Below, one piece after another: positions 1-10,379 of a DNA stretch of 64,000 nt. The notes under the pieces were generated by a model that saw only the letters and a list, made by a program, of their open reading frames with translations, was not told the DNA's origin and made no database searches. A program made the translations under genes and the position numbers. How positions within the stretch are numbered: the first letter of the stretch is position 1; each line of letters starts with the position of its first letter. The DNA comes from an uncultured Clostridium sp. (lineage in GTDB: Bacteria > Bacillota > Clostridia > TANB77 > CAG-508): the NCBI GenBank assembly GCA_947570695.1, contig CANOVB010000003.1, forward strand, positions 208,211-272,210. Reading direction: 5' to 3'.

Positions 1-1337
1 TGCTTTTTATCTATATGTTCATTTAGCATATCTATAGTTACCGCAAAAATAACTATCCAAAGAATAAAATAAGTTTTTATCATATAATATGCTGATACTT
101 TTCCATACATCATTCCTAAATATAAAAGTGCCCAAAATCCAACTGTTATTATAGAAAATACATCCATATATCTTAGATTTTTTTCTTTTATTCTTTTTAT
201 TATTTCAAATGCATATAATACTGCAAATGGGATATATGGCAATATATTTGCAATCTTTTCATCATATATTTGTCCACCAATTTTTAAAGCACTTACTAAA
301 TTTGTTTGTCCTTCAATAAAAAATGTTGGTATAAATAAATATCCAATTCCTACTGCTGTTACAACAAGTAGCATTCCTGTTACTATTAAAGTATTTTTCT
401 TAAAGAATTTTAAATATGTTTTTCCCTCTTCTGAAAAATCTTTTAAAAATGTATATATACAAATTGCTGCAAATATAGCTGGAACAAATAAGCAATAAGA
501 AAATATTAATCCCATTCCTAAAATTCCAATTAATGAAATTACTAATATTTTATTTATTTTCTCTTTTGAATATAATTCTTCAACAACTGCAATTAACATT
601 GCAACCATTGCAATTCCTACACTTAAATATGAAAAGCCATAAATCCATGAATTATATGGATATCCATAAATATATAAAGCAAATAAAATTAAACTTCCTA
701 TAAGCCCTCTTTTAGTCTTAATTTTTTCCATAAATGTTGCATAAAATGCAAGTCCACCTATAAACATTATTAGTGTTTCAAACATTTGATATATATAGCA
801 ATGGTCAATTCCTGTAATGCCATTTATTACATTCATAAAAATACCATCATTTATATATGCTCCAGTTTGCATTACATTAAAATTGAAAAATGTTTTATCT
901 TCAACATTTATAAAAATTTTCAAATTATCTGAATAATGTTTTGCAGCTCTATAATGTACTGATGAATCCACAGCCCAGTGTGAGATGTCTCCATTATAAA
1001 TATATAAATCTTTTACAAACATTACTGAAAATATTACTAAAATTACTACAATCCCTATAATATCAAATTTAGTTACAAAATATTTTTGTATTTCTTTATG
1101 TCTTATAACTCTATAACTAAAAGCTATTGCAAATAATAAATTTATTATAGATAAAAGCCATAAATGTGATGTAATATTTAATAATCCCAAAACCATTCCT
1201 ATTACTATGTTATAGCCAAGTAATGATACTATATAAATTATTAGCCATTTTATAAAATTAATTTTTTCTTCTGACTTTTTGAACATCATAAAACTTATTC
1301 CAAGTATTATTAATGTAATTATGTACAATATTCCCAT
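1..1337 (-). CDS. Multi-pass membrane protein, C-terminus beyond the left edge
   Basis: An open frame of 445 codons runs from an ATG preceded by AAAGGGGAAG to the window edge without a stop, so the C-terminus is missing. The product is almost wholly hydrophobic, with roughly ten or more predicted membrane segments. After the fourth or so there is a larger extracytoplasmic loop containing SHWAVDSSVHYRAA. It is the last gene visible in the rhamnan-type locus, about 100 bases downstream of a flippase gene. The topology and the acidic/aromatic first large loop resemble GT-C type polyprenyl-phosphate-sugar transferases or polysaccharide-modifying membrane proteins, but I do not recognise the family. 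A role in the same surface polysaccharide is inferred from position only. Confidence 0.75.
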   Translation of the reverse strand, partial: MGILYIITLIILGISFMMFKKSEEKINFIKWLIIYIVSLLGYNIVIGMVLGLLNITSHLWLLSIINLLFAIAFSYRVIRHKEIQKYFVTKFDIIGIVVILVIFSVMFVKDLYIYNGDISHWAVDSSVHYRAAKHYSDNLKIFINVEDKTFFNFNVMQTGAYINDGIFMNVINGITGIDHCYIYQMFETLIMFIGGLAFYATFMEKIKTKRGLIGSLILFALYIYGYPYNSWIYGFSYLSVGIAMVAMLIAVVEELYSKEKINKILVISLIGILGMGLIFSYCLFVPAIFAAICIYTFLKDFSEEGKTYLKFFKKNTLIVTGMLLVVTAVGIGYLFIPTFFIEGQTNLVSALKIGGQIYDEKIANILPYIPFAVLYAFEIIKRIKEKNLRYMDVFSIITVGFWALLYLGMMYGKVSAYYMIKTYFILWIVIFAVTIDMLNEHIDKK

Positions 1338-1438
1338 AATCTTCCCCTTTTTACTTTTTATAAATTACATATTTTATATCAATAATTTTTGTATTAATTG
1401 TCATATATAAAACCTTTATATATAAGATAAATTACTAA

Positions 1439-2692
1439 TTATTTTAAAATATTCTTTTGTTCTTTGTGCATAATAATTTTTGTAACAACTGTATACATTA
1501 TAAATTGAAGAGCAAGTGTGGTAGTACATGAAAAAGTTGCTCCATTTATTCCAAATCCTAAATTTCCAACTAATACATTTGATCCAATAAATGCTATAAT
1601 CATTGATATTACATATATTACAAATTGTACAAAAGTATGTCTTATTGTTGTTAATGTTACTAGATTTATATAAGAAATTGCATAGAAAATATATGATCCA
1701 ATAATTACACATAAATTCATTCTATAAGCTTTTAAATCTATTCCATAAATTAATCCTAAAAATTCTGGGCCAAGTAAAAATGCGGCTAAAACTGCAAATC
1801 CTCCAAAGGCTATAACTATTAATTTTATTTTAAAAGTTACTTTTTCAATTTCTTTTAATTCTTTTCTTTCATACATGTCTTTTAACTTGCCTAAAAATGG
1901 CATTACTATAAATTGTGTAAATAATGTCATTACTGTTGCTGGCATCATTATATATCCGTATATAGCTTGTATATCTTCTGTTAAATAACTATCTATTGCA
2001 TATTTAGGTGCATTTAATATGTATATTCCTGCAAATGAATTTACAAATACAAAAAATTCTGATTTTAAAATTTGTAAAACATTTTTAATGTTTACTTTAT
2101 TTGTATTGTCTATAAGTTTTCTTGTAACTATAAAATAGTCATAAACAGCTAAAATAACTACATTTATAATTATTACAGCTAAACAAGCAAGTCTTAAATC
2201 TTTTGTTATTAAATCTACAATTAAAAATAATGCTATTCCTACAAATCCCTTTAATGATAAGGACTGTCCTGATTTATATAAAATATCATTTTTTTGCATT
2301 ACTCCATAAAGTATATCTGAAAAAGCTTCTAATCCTTTAAAAATTGCAAGTAAAGCAAATATTGTAGTTTTAAATTCTGAATATTGTTTAAAAATTAGAA
2401 AGCCCGCTCCACCAATTAACATTAGCATACATGTAATAAATCTATTTGCAATATAATCTTTATCTTTTATTTTATTTTCAATATCTGTAACTTGGCAAAG
2501 CCTCCCTGAATACATTGCCAAAGTATAAAGAATAGTTGCTGTTGCATAAGCTATTGAAAAAATTCCTGCTGTTTGAATATCATTAACTCTAGTTACTATT
2601 ATTAAGAAAAATAACGAGTTAAATGAGTTTATACCAGTTCCTAAACTATTCCAGATAAAATTTTTTAAAAATGCTTTTTTCTCTGAATTCAT
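1439..2692 (-). CDS. Wzx-type polysaccharide flippase (MATE/MOP superfamily)
   Basis: This 417-residue protein has about twelve hydrophobic segments and begins with the amphipathic stretch typical of polysaccharide-biosynthesis flippases (KKAFLKNFIWNSLGTGINSF). Such proteins move undecaprenyl-diphosphate-linked oligosaccharide units across the cytoplasmic membrane. The start ATG shares one base with the stop of the upstream glycosyltransferase (TAATG), so the two are translationally coupled. A second, divergent flippase lies at 27650-28870, so the window carries two lipid-linked export routes besides the ABC exporter. The family call rests on topology and N-terminal pattern; the substrate cannot be told. 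Confidence 0.8.
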   Translation of the reverse strand: MNSEKKAFLKNFIWNSLGTGINSFNSLFFLIIVTRVNDIQTAGIFSIAYATATILYTLAMYSGRLCQVTDIENKIKDKDYIANRFITCMLMLIGGAGFLIFKQYSEFKTTIFALLAIFKGLEAFSDILYGVMQKNDILYKSGQSLSLKGFVGIALFLIVDLITKDLRLACLAVIIINVVILAVYDYFIVTRKLIDNTNKVNIKNVLQILKSEFFVFVNSFAGIYILNAPKYAIDSYLTEDIQAIYGYIMMPATVMTLFTQFIVMPFLGKLKDMYERKELKEIEKVTFKIKLIVIAFGGFAVLAAFLLGPEFLGLIYGIDLKAYRMNLCVIIGSYIFYAISYINLVTLTTIRHTFVQFVIYVISMIIAFIGSNVLVGNLGFGINGATFSCTTTLALQFIMYTVVTKIIMHKEQKNILK

Positions 2693-3600
2693 TATAAAAC
2701 TCCTAAAATAAATATTATCCTTAGCATAAAATCATCTATTAAGCTATTTCTAATTTTCTTTGGATAAAATGCTTTTTTTAAAGCAATAATAAAACTATAT
2801 TTTTCATTTGAGAATAAATCTAAAATCTTTTTATTTTCTTCTGATAGTTCATTATAGTAAATTTCTTTAAAATTCAACATCTGTTGTTTTATGTCTTTCA
2901 TTCCATTTTTGAATAATAGATTTTTTATTCTCCAAACAAGTAATCTTATATATCCTTGACCTTCTGAAGTTGCATTTTGCTTTCTTCTTCTATATTTTAC
3001 TGTTGTTACATTATCATAAGCTACATTTCCCATGCTTACACATAATATATATGTCCACCAATCATGGAAAAAACAACTTTTAGGCATATTTTGAATAATC
3101 ATATCTCTAGTTTTTTTATTTACTGTCATTGTCATTCCTTGACTAACACATGAAAATAAAGATTTTAAAAATGAATATTCTCTATTTTTTTCACTTTCTC
3201 CTATAAATTGCATATTTTCATCATAATAATCAGATTTTCCAAAAGCCATATTAGGTTTTGTATCATCTAATTTATTTAAAGAATTTACTGCAAGTTCAAT
3301 CTTATTTTCTATCCAAATATCATCTTGGTCTGCATAAGAATAATAATCTGCATCTACAAGTTTTAAAAGTTCAAAAAAGCTTTTTATAAAACCTAAATTC
3401 TCTCCTTCAAATAACTGTATATTCTTATATTTTTTTTGATATTCTTTTATTATTTCTACTGTTTTATCTTTTGAACCATCATCTCTTACAACTATTTCTA
3501 TATTTTTATAGCTCTGTGCTAAAATAGAATCTAGTTGTTCTTCTATAAATGCTTCTCCATTATAAGTAGACATTATTACCGCTACTTTTTTATCTGCCAT
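2692..3600 (-). CDS. GT2 family glycosyltransferase, rhamnosyltransferase-like
   Basis: This 302-residue enzyme has the GT-A fold signature at the N-terminus: VIMSTYNGEAFIEEQLDSIL, then the nucleotide-binding DDGSKDKT near residue 45, and the acceptor/metal motif YADQDDIW near residue 95. The DQDDIW form is common in bacterial rhamnosyltransferases of GT2. The C-terminal third is basic and ends in a hydrophobic stretch that could touch the membrane. Its closest relative in the window is the GT2 at 19810-20775. It probably adds one sugar to the surface polysaccharide at the cytoplasmic face. The exact donor is inference, supported by the rmlABCD genes upstream. Confidence 0.88.
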   Translation of the reverse strand: MADKKVAVIMSTYNGEAFIEEQLDSILAQSYKNIEIVVRDDGSKDKTVEIIKEYQKKYKNIQLFEGENLGFIKSFFELLKLVDADYYSYADQDDIWIENKIELAVNSLNKLDDTKPNMAFGKSDYYDENMQFIGESEKNREYSFLKSLFSCVSQGMTMTVNKKTRDMIIQNMPKSCFFHDWWTYILCVSMGNVAYDNVTTVKYRRRKQNATSEGQGYIRLLVWRIKNLLFKNGMKDIKQQMLNFKEIYYNELSEENKKILDLFSNEKYSFIIALKKAFYPKKIRNSLIDDFMLRIIFILGVL

Positions 3601-3638
3601 TTTCTATTCCTTTCAAGATTTATTTATATTTTTAGAAA

Positions 3639-5864
3639 TTATTTTACTTTATAAATATACATTTCATCTTCATTATAAATTTCTTCTAATTTATCTTCAA
3701 ATGATTTCTCACTTAAATCTTCTTTTGAAAGAACGTATTTTATATTTAATTTTTCTAAATCCTTATAATTTAATCTTATTACAATATTATCTGCATAAAG
3801 TAGTTTTACTTCAGTTTCTTCTTCTATAATTTTAAAATTTATATGTGCATATCTATTATAAATTTTTCTATATTCTTCTGCCTTATCTCCTAATATTTCT
3901 TTAAATAAATCCATATTTGGATACACACCTGTAGAATTTAATGTACGTATTCCATTTGCTACAGCATAATCATTTATATACCATTTTCCATTATCTTCTA
4001 TTTCTACTTCTTCGTTTTCATCAGTTTTAGGGATTTCGTCTCCTTTATCAACAACTACCCAAATTGCTTCTGGATCACTTTCCTTAATTTCTTGCATTTT
4101 TATTGCTACTGGTTTTGTATAAAAAATGTCTGTTGTTCTAATTACTGGATTTACTCTTAATCCAGACATTAATGCAACTGCAATTAATCCATATATAGTA
4201 TAATTTTTAATTTTTTCATTATTAATATTTAAAACTCCAAATATTACCGCTAAAAAGATTTCTCCTCCAAGTAATATTTTAAATTTATCTAAATAATGAA
4301 ATTCTTCTGCAAAACCTATAGTAGTTTTAGCTTTATATATTATAAATATTGTTGATATTACAGCAATGGCAAAAGTTGCCTTTTTATTTATTAATTTGTC
4401 ACCTTTTTCAAAATTTCCCATTAAGTATATTAACATATAAATACAGGCTGTTCCTACTGGGATTGATACTCTTCCAGCTGTTGTCATTGACATTTTCGTT
4501 AATTTTGCAAAAAATTCTGGGAAACCATATACGCACCAAATGCTTAAAAAACCGCTAACTACAAGCATTGGAATCCAGAAATGCAAATCTTTTTTATTTC
4601 TTATAACATATATTAAACCTAATATCATAGGTATTGGGAATAAAGATAACATACTAGCAAATTCACAAGGATTTAGATATTCTTCAAAAGTAAAGAATAT
4701 ATCATAAAAATATGAATAAAGGTTTAGCGCTCCACCCCCTATTTCACATCTTTCACCTGGATAGTCTGTATTCATTGTAGCTTTTAATGTATCTTTTGAT
4801 AACATATACCATCTTCCAAGTAGTAATCCTAAAGCTATAATAGTAATTATAATTACTGCTATATCATGTTTATTAAATTTGTAATTTCTATATTTAATAT
4901 TTTTTATTAAAATCCAAATTACTAATGTCAAGAATAAATATCCAAAAGATAATTGCCAAGCCGGATAAAATACAAATACATAGGATAATCCAGCTATTAA
5001 TATTCCAAGAGCACATAAATATTTATTTCTCTTTTTATCAGTATTCATAAATTTGTCTATAAGAACTAATACAATTTGCCCCCATAAAAGAGTATCCATA
5101 CAATACCACCATTGTACTGCTGCTGAAAATGTTATTACAATCATTCCACATAAAGATACTTTTTTATTTCTTTTTGTAAGTATTAAACATAACTCATAAG
5201 ATCCAAGCATCATTGCTACAAGTCTTGCATACCAATAAAAACTTAAACCTACATCATTTCCAAATAGTAAAAATCCAATTTGAAAAGGTCTTCCAAGCAT
5301 TAAAATATCTAAAACTGGTGCATTTGAAACTGTAAACATATCTGTATCAGTTCCTCTTAATACATTATTAAAATAACTAAATGAATTTTGAGCTTTTCCT
5401 TGAGATAGTATATAAGTTGTTGAAGTTGCCCACTCATCAGTTCTTATCATTCTAGGCGTTCCAAGTAATGTATGATACCTTGTATTATCATTATGTGATT
5501 GAATTAATCCATCAAAATTTACTATAGAAGAACCTGAATATTTAAATGCCATTACAAATAGTAAAAAGGCACAAGCAATTTTGTACCTATGATTATGTAT
5601 AAATTCATACATTTTTGAAAGTTTAAAAACAAAATGTATTCCTATAAACATATAAATTATACTTACTAAAATTATCCTATTTTTAGAAATAAATTCTGGA
5701 TAATATCTTCTAAAAATTGTATACTCACATATAGTAGCTAAAATCACTGAAAATACTGCCACTAGCAAAAGTTTTGTTTTTGTGAAATTATCTTTATTTA
5801 AAAAGTATTTTACTTTTTCTTCTAAAAATTTATATATATTATTTATTTTTTCACTAATATTCAT
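3639..5864 (-). CDS. Large multi-pass membrane protein, GT-C or YfhO-like topology
   Basis: This 741-residue protein has about a dozen transmembrane segments over residues 30-560 and a hydrophilic C-terminal domain. The first large extracytoplasmic loop carries RYHTLLGTPRMIRTDEWATS, with conserved-looking Arg/Asp/Glu residues as in GT-C glycosyltransferases and YfhO-type proteins. The N-terminal part resembles the shorter protein at 42029-43210 (same order of segments and the same 'AFSSGV/TFSAAVQ' region), so the two are probably paralogues. It sits between GT2 genes in the rhamnan-type locus, which suggests sugar decoration or lipid-linked sugar transfer at the outer face. The family name is uncertain. 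Confidence 0.8.
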   Translation of the reverse strand: MNISEKINNIYKFLEEKVKYFLNKDNFTKTKLLLVAVFSVILATICEYTIFRRYYPEFISKNRIILVSIIYMFIGIHFVFKLSKMYEFIHNHRYKIACAFLLFVMAFKYSGSSIVNFDGLIQSHNDNTRYHTLLGTPRMIRTDEWATSTTYILSQGKAQNSFSYFNNVLRGTDTDMFTVSNAPVLDILMLGRPFQIGFLLFGNDVGLSFYWYARLVAMMLGSYELCLILTKRNKKVSLCGMIVITFSAAVQWWYCMDTLLWGQIVLVLIDKFMNTDKKRNKYLCALGILIAGLSYVFVFYPAWQLSFGYLFLTLVIWILIKNIKYRNYKFNKHDIAVIIITIIALGLLLGRWYMLSKDTLKATMNTDYPGERCEIGGGALNLYSYFYDIFFTFEEYLNPCEFASMLSLFPIPMILGLIYVIRNKKDLHFWIPMLVVSGFLSIWCVYGFPEFFAKLTKMSMTTAGRVSIPVGTACIYMLIYLMGNFEKGDKLINKKATFAIAVISTIFIIYKAKTTIGFAEEFHYLDKFKILLGGEIFLAVIFGVLNINNEKIKNYTIYGLIAVALMSGLRVNPVIRTTDIFYTKPVAIKMQEIKESDPEAIWVVVDKGDEIPKTDENEEVEIEDNGKWYINDYAVANGIRTLNSTGVYPNMDLFKEILGDKAEEYRKIYNRYAHINFKIIEEETEVKLLYADNIVIRLNYKDLEKLNIKYVLSKEDLSEKSFEDKLEEIYNEDEMYIYKVK

Positions 5865-5951
5865 TTTTTAAATTCCTTATTATTCAAATCGTTTTATAAG
5901 TTAAAATTAAAACAACTTTATTTTTTATAGTAAAATATGTAAATAGTTTTT

Positions 5952-6992
5952 TTACCATTTTACTTCCTTTTTTAGTACATCTAATAAAAATCTATTTACC
6001 CAAATATAGACTATTGGTAATCTTAATTTATAAAATAAATGGACACCCCAAATACATATATGTTTTAATCCCTTTTTAAAACAGTTACTTATTGAATAAT
6101 GTTTACTGTTTCTCCATTCTGGAAAATTATCATCAAAATATTTTGTAATTTCTTTTAAAGCTTCATTCATTTTAACAGATTTATCATAAGAAAGCATAAA
6201 TGCCCAAGATATTCCTAAATGCACAAATGCCATTGCAGCTAAAGTTTCTTTATATTCTTCATATTTTCCTATAGAAATTGCATGTTCTTTTGTTACTATT
6301 AAATATTTCTTTAAATTTTCTATATCTTTTGAATTTAAAGAATGTATTTGTGAACTAGAACGCAAATAATAATGATATAAAACATCAGGTATAAAAGTTA
6401 ATTTTTGTACTCCATCTAAATATGAATGTATTAAAAATAAAGCATCATTACAGCCTCTAAAAGGTAAAAATTCTAAATGTTTAACTTTTTCTAATCTATA
6501 TAATTTATTCCATAAAGAAGGATTAGCATAAACTATAAAATCATCATTCCAGTCAACGTCTTTACTCATAGTGCCATATTGTGTCATTTCTGTAGAAACT
6601 ACTTTTCCTGTCTCAAGTTCTACTCTATCATATCCACAAAATGCTATATCTGCATCATTTGCTTTTGCTGCATTATAAAGTTTTTCAGCCCAAGTAATTT
6701 CAGGAATATCGTCGCTATCAATAAACCCTACATATTCTCCTGTAGCTTGTTTTAGTCCATAAGTTCTTGCAGACCATTCTCCGCCATTTTCTTTATGAAA
6801 AGTCTTCACTTTGTTTGGATATCTTTTTTTATAATCTTCTATAATTTCAGGTGCAGAATCTTTTGAACCATCATTTACACAAAGTATTTCAATATCTTCT
6901 AAAGTTTGATTAACAAGTGCATCTAAACATCTTGGTATATATTCCTCTAAATTATATATTGGAACTACTATTGATACTTTTATTGAGCTCAT
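5952..6992 (-). CDS. GT2 family glycosyltransferase
   Basis: This is a 346-residue single-domain GT-A enzyme. The N-terminus reads KVSIVVPIYNLEEYIPRCLD, followed by CVNDGSKDSAPEI and the catalytic/metal motif GFIDSDDI near residue 95. The long C-terminal part is helical and basic, with an aromatic patch near the end. It follows the GtrB-like gene with only two bases between stop and start, so they share an operon. It is expected to act at the cytoplasmic membrane surface on a lipid-linked or polymer acceptor. Donor and linkage cannot be read from the sequence. Confidence 0.87.
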   Translation of the reverse strand: MSSIKVSIVVPIYNLEEYIPRCLDALVNQTLEDIEILCVNDGSKDSAPEIIEDYKKRYPNKVKTFHKENGGEWSARTYGLKQATGEYVGFIDSDDIPEITWAEKLYNAAKANDADIAFCGYDRVELETGKVVSTEMTQYGTMSKDVDWNDDFIVYANPSLWNKLYRLEKVKHLEFLPFRGCNDALFLIHSYLDGVQKLTFIPDVLYHYYLRSSSQIHSLNSKDIENLKKYLIVTKEHAISIGKYEEYKETLAAMAFVHLGISWAFMLSYDKSVKMNEALKEITKYFDDNFPEWRNSKHYSISNCFKKGLKHICIWGVHLFYKLRLPIVYIWVNRFLLDVLKKEVKW

Positions 6993-6994
6993 TA

Positions 6995-7936
6995 TTATTT
7001 TTCCTTTCTTCTGTCTTTTAGTTCTCTTTCACAATCAATTAATCTCATTTCAAAGTTTTGTTTTGAATTTTGTATAATATTGTCTAACATCAAACCTGTA
7101 AAAAGTGATTGAAGCATACATACAAAAAGTAACATACTTAAAATAATTGATGGTACTTTAATTTCCCCTGTTTTAAATAAAACAATAACTGCTGGAATAA
7201 AGAAGGCTAGAGCTATTACAGCAATTATAAATGATATTATAGAAAAGAAGTTTAATGGTTTATAATTTTTGTAAAACCCAAATATTGTTTTAATTACTCT
7301 GATTCCATCTGGTATTGTATTTAATTTTGAAGGACTATCTGCTGGTCTATCTCTATATTCTATTACTACATTTTTTACTTTTAAATTTTTATCTAAGGCG
7401 TGAATTGTCATTTCAGTTTCTAATTCAAATCCTTTAGACATGACTGGAAATGTTTTTACAAATTTATAACTAAATGCTCTAAGCCCTGTCATTACATCTC
7501 TTATTTCACTTTTATAAATCCTATTTATTAAAGCTCTGACTGTTACATTTCCAATATTATGGAATGGTCTTTTATTTTCTGTAAAATATGTAGAAGAAAG
7601 TCTATCTCCTATTACCATATCAACATTTTCTTCTAAAACTGCTTTTACCATTTCTTTTGCACTTTCTGCTGGATATGTATCATCTCCATCTACCATTATG
7701 TAACATTCTGCATCTATTTCTCTAAACATGGTTCTAATAACATTACCTTTTCCTTGTTTAGTTTCATATTTTACTATAGCTCCTGCATTTTTTGCAATTT
7801 TATCTGTTTCATCCTTTGAATTATTGTCATATACATAAATTGTAGCTTCTGGTAATTCCTTTTTGAAATCCTCAACTACTTTTTTTATTGTTTTTGCTTC
7901 ATTATAGCAAGGTATTAATACTGCTATCTTGTCCAT
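6995..7936 (-). CDS. GtrB/DPM1-like polyprenyl-phosphate glycosyltransferase
   Basis: The start is the ATG at 7936, placed correctly after AAAGGA; an in-frame TTG 18 bases upstream overlaps that ribosome site and is less likely. The product (about 313 residues) has the DPM/GtrB signature: AVLIPCYNEAKTIKKVV, DNNSKDETD and YIMVDGDDTYPAE, then 'DRLSSTYF'. Two C-terminal transmembrane segments follow, around residues 230 and 265. Enzymes of this type charge undecaprenyl phosphate with a sugar at the inner face. The GtrII-like and GtrA-like genes immediately upstream complete a three-component Gtr-type decoration system. Confidence 0.88.
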   Translation of the reverse strand: MDKIAVLIPCYNEAKTIKKVVEDFKKELPEATIYVYDNNSKDETDKIAKNAGAIVKYETKQGKGNVIRTMFREIDAECYIMVDGDDTYPAESAKEMVKAVLEENVDMVIGDRLSSTYFTENKRPFHNIGNVTVRALINRIYKSEIRDVMTGLRAFSYKFVKTFPVMSKGFELETEMTIHALDKNLKVKNVVIEYRDRPADSPSKLNTIPDGIRVIKTIFGFYKNYKPLNFFSIISFIIAVIALAFFIPAVIVLFKTGEIKVPSIILSMLLFVCMLQSLFTGLMLDNIIQNSKQNFEMRLIDCERELKDRRKEK

Positions 7937-8035
7937 ATTTTTATTTCCTTTCAAAATTTGATATTTTCGCTAACATTATAACATATATTTCCATTTTTTC
8001 AAACAATTTTACTTAGTTTTTTTTATGTTATATAA

Positions 8036-9709
8036 TTATGGCATTGGTGGGTTTTCAGATAATTTTACAACCATAACATTATAAATCATTTTTACTGAAT
8101 CAGGATCTGGAAATATTCCCATTTCTTTAAATTCTGAAGAACCTAAAACATCTTTATAGCTATTAATATTGCAAAACTGTACTCTTTCTCCCAAATAATT
8201 TCCTAAAAATTTTGTCCAAGTTCCTTCCATTCCACTATATGTTCCATGTAATACTGGTTGTTTAAATATATCTCCTAATGTATAATCAAATATATTAGTT
8301 GTTTTATAATATCTTATATCATTATCACATACAATTCCTGCTATCATTATAGGATACTCTTTATTATATCCCTCTGTTTGCTCTATTCTATCCATAATCT
8401 TTATTGCTGTAGCATAAGTTTGATTATAATTTAATTTTACTGCAATATAAGAAGCATTATCTGCTAAATAATAAGTAAATACAATTAAAAACATACTAAG
8501 TAATGCTGTCCATTTAAATATAAAAGTAAATTTATTCCCTGATTTTTCATAAATCATAGAGGCAAATGGAATAACTAATATCATTTGAGCAGCTGTTAAT
8601 ATATAAGTTTTTGCATCTAATGTTAATAGCAATATACAATTAATTGCTATAGGCAAAATTAAATTCATTAATATTATACATATTACTTTTAATGGATTTT
8701 TCCAAGTTTCCGAACTTATAATAAGTATTAGTTCTAGTATAATAACTGATATAAACATAATCTTATAAAATTCTTGTCTTGAATAATTTTCATTATTTAT
8801 GATTTCATCTGTAAAATAAAAATCTCTTAAATCACGATATGTATTTGGAATACTTGTTTTTAAAGATTTTAAAGTGTTACTGACACTTATATTCTCTAGT
8901 CCTTTATAATCAGCCATTTGCACATTCATTTTATCTAATATTATTTCTGTAATATTTGAATAAAGCAAACCACCTATTATTACAATTAAGCACATAGCTA
9001 TTCCATGAACAAAAAACCATCTAATTTTAATTTCTTTTTCAAATAAATCTCCAATAAGTTTTATTGCTGTTAATCCAACAGTTACTCCAATATAGCTTTG
9101 ATATATTCCTAAAGAAAATGTGAAAACAACTATTGCGAAAATAAAATTTAAAATTCGATTTTTACTAGAAAAAATTAATCTAACAGTTATTACTGATAAA
9201 AGCATTGCTAAGCAATATGCTACAGAAGTATATGTATACATTAAAGTTCCTGTAAATGCTGGTGATACTACCATTGCTGCTGAAACTAAAAAAATAGTAA
9301 ATTTATTCTTTAAATTCAATAAATCTACAATTAATACTGCAGAAATTGCAATAAATAAAATTCCAACTACTGCAGTTACATTTGGTATTGCTAAATTATT
9401 TACTATCTTATCAGCAATAAAAAGTCCCCATCTCCCTAAAGATAATTCCCAATCTGATGGAACTGAAAAACATAAAGAATTCCATAATCCATCTGGACTC
9501 ATTATCATTTCTGTTATAAAAGTTATATGTGTAATTATTCCTACAAGTACTGCTGATAAAAATGCTAATTTTCTATTTGAATCAAACCACTCTAAAAAAC
9601 TTTTTTCAAGCTCATCTGGATGAGTAAAAAGTTTTTTAAAAAAATTTTTACTCTTTTCTAAAATCTTATTTTTATTTCTAAAATCATTTTCTGATTTTTG
9701 ATCATTCAT
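8036..9709 (-). CDS. GtrII-like membrane glucosyltransferase
   Basis: This 557-residue protein has an N-terminal cytoplasmic tail, then about ten to twelve membrane segments and a C-terminal extracytoplasmic part. The first loop contains SPDGLWNSL and the LGRWG motif, and later IYQSYIG, both typical of the glucosyl transferase GtrII family. Such proteins take a sugar from polyprenyl phosphate on the outer leaflet and add it to a surface polymer. It lies between a GtrA-like flippase and a GtrB-like charging enzyme, the classical Gtr arrangement. The sugar is not necessarily glucose. The call rests on motifs and context together. Confidence 0.82.
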   Translation of the reverse strand: MNDQKSENDFRNKNKILEKSKNFFKKLFTHPDELEKSFLEWFDSNRKLAFLSAVLVGIITHITFITEMIMSPDGLWNSLCFSVPSDWELSLGRWGLFIADKIVNNLAIPNVTAVVGILFIAISAVLIVDLLNLKNKFTIFLVSAAMVVSPAFTGTLMYTYTSVAYCLAMLLSVITVRLIFSSKNRILNFIFAIVVFTFSLGIYQSYIGVTVGLTAIKLIGDLFEKEIKIRWFFVHGIAMCLIVIIGGLLYSNITEIILDKMNVQMADYKGLENISVSNTLKSLKTSIPNTYRDLRDFYFTDEIINNENYSRQEFYKIMFISVIILELILIISSETWKNPLKVICIILMNLILPIAINCILLLTLDAKTYILTAAQMILVIPFASMIYEKSGNKFTFIFKWTALLSMFLIVFTYYLADNASYIAVKLNYNQTYATAIKIMDRIEQTEGYNKEYPIMIAGIVCDNDIRYYKTTNIFDYTLGDIFKQPVLHGTYSGMEGTWTKFLGNYLGERVQFCNINSYKDVLGSSEFKEMGIFPDPDSVKMIYNVMVVKLSENPPMP

Positions 9710-9737
9710 TTTTTAAATTCTCCTAAAAAAATACAAT

Positions 9738-10250
9738 CTATTTTTTATCCTTTTTAAATATAATTAATTTACTTAATATAAAATTTAATATTATAACAAC
9801 TATATTTGCAATTACTTTCATTACAATATCATTTATATTTGCATAAACAGCAAAATTCATCATTCCTATACTTATTATTTCAGTAAAAATTCTACATGTA
9901 GTAAATGAAGCTATTTCTTTAATTAATGCTTTAAAATTCTCACATTTACTATTAAATACTACTGTTTTATTTACCCAATATGCAAATATTAAAGCAGCAA
10001 TAAATGCAAATATTTCACTTATATTTACTTTTAATTGCTCATCAATAACCCCTGAAAATATTACATAACTTCCTAATATATATGCTACTATATTTACAAC
10101 TGTAGACAAAGCACCACAAACTAAATATCTCATTCCTTCTAAGTGCTCTCTATAAAAGTCTGCAAGTTTTTTTAAAAATATTTTATCCAATATCCATAAT
10201 CCAAAGTTTTCTACTGCTTCAAAAATTTTTAAAGTAAAATTTTTTTCCAT
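9738..10250 (-). CDS. GtrA-like small membrane protein
   Basis: The start is the ATG at 10250, five bases after GGAGG; longer in-frame starts would place the ribosome site inside the gene. The 170-residue product has a short amphipathic N-terminus (IFEAVENFGLWILDKIF) and four membrane helices with the GtrA-type pattern RYLVCGALSTVVNI, FAYWVNKTVVF and a final hydrophobic helix followed by KKDKK. GtrA proteins are thought to translocate polyprenyl-phosphate-linked sugar. Placement just upstream of the GtrII- and GtrB-like genes supports this. Confidence 0.88.
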   Translation of the reverse strand: MEKNFTLKIFEAVENFGLWILDKIFLKKLADFYREHLEGMRYLVCGALSTVVNIVAYILGSYVIFSGVIDEQLKVNISEIFAFIAALIFAYWVNKTVVFNSKCENFKALIKEIASFTTCRIFTEIISIGMMNFAVYANINDIVMKVIANIVVIILNFILSKLIIFKKDKK

Positions 10251-10379
10251 TATTTCCTCCATATTTATTTTAAGCAAAATATTTGCTCAAAATTAATCTT
10301 TTTATTTACCGATTAACATATTCTAATCTTTTTTTCTACTAAAAATCTATATATTCAAATATTTTCCTTATTTCGATTT

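Noticed and set aside
9120-9623. 167-codon plus-strand frame antisense to the GtrII-like gene
   Set aside because: Lacks a ribosome site, and the opposite strand encodes a clear membrane protein; long antisense frames are expected opposite hydrophobic AT-rich genes.
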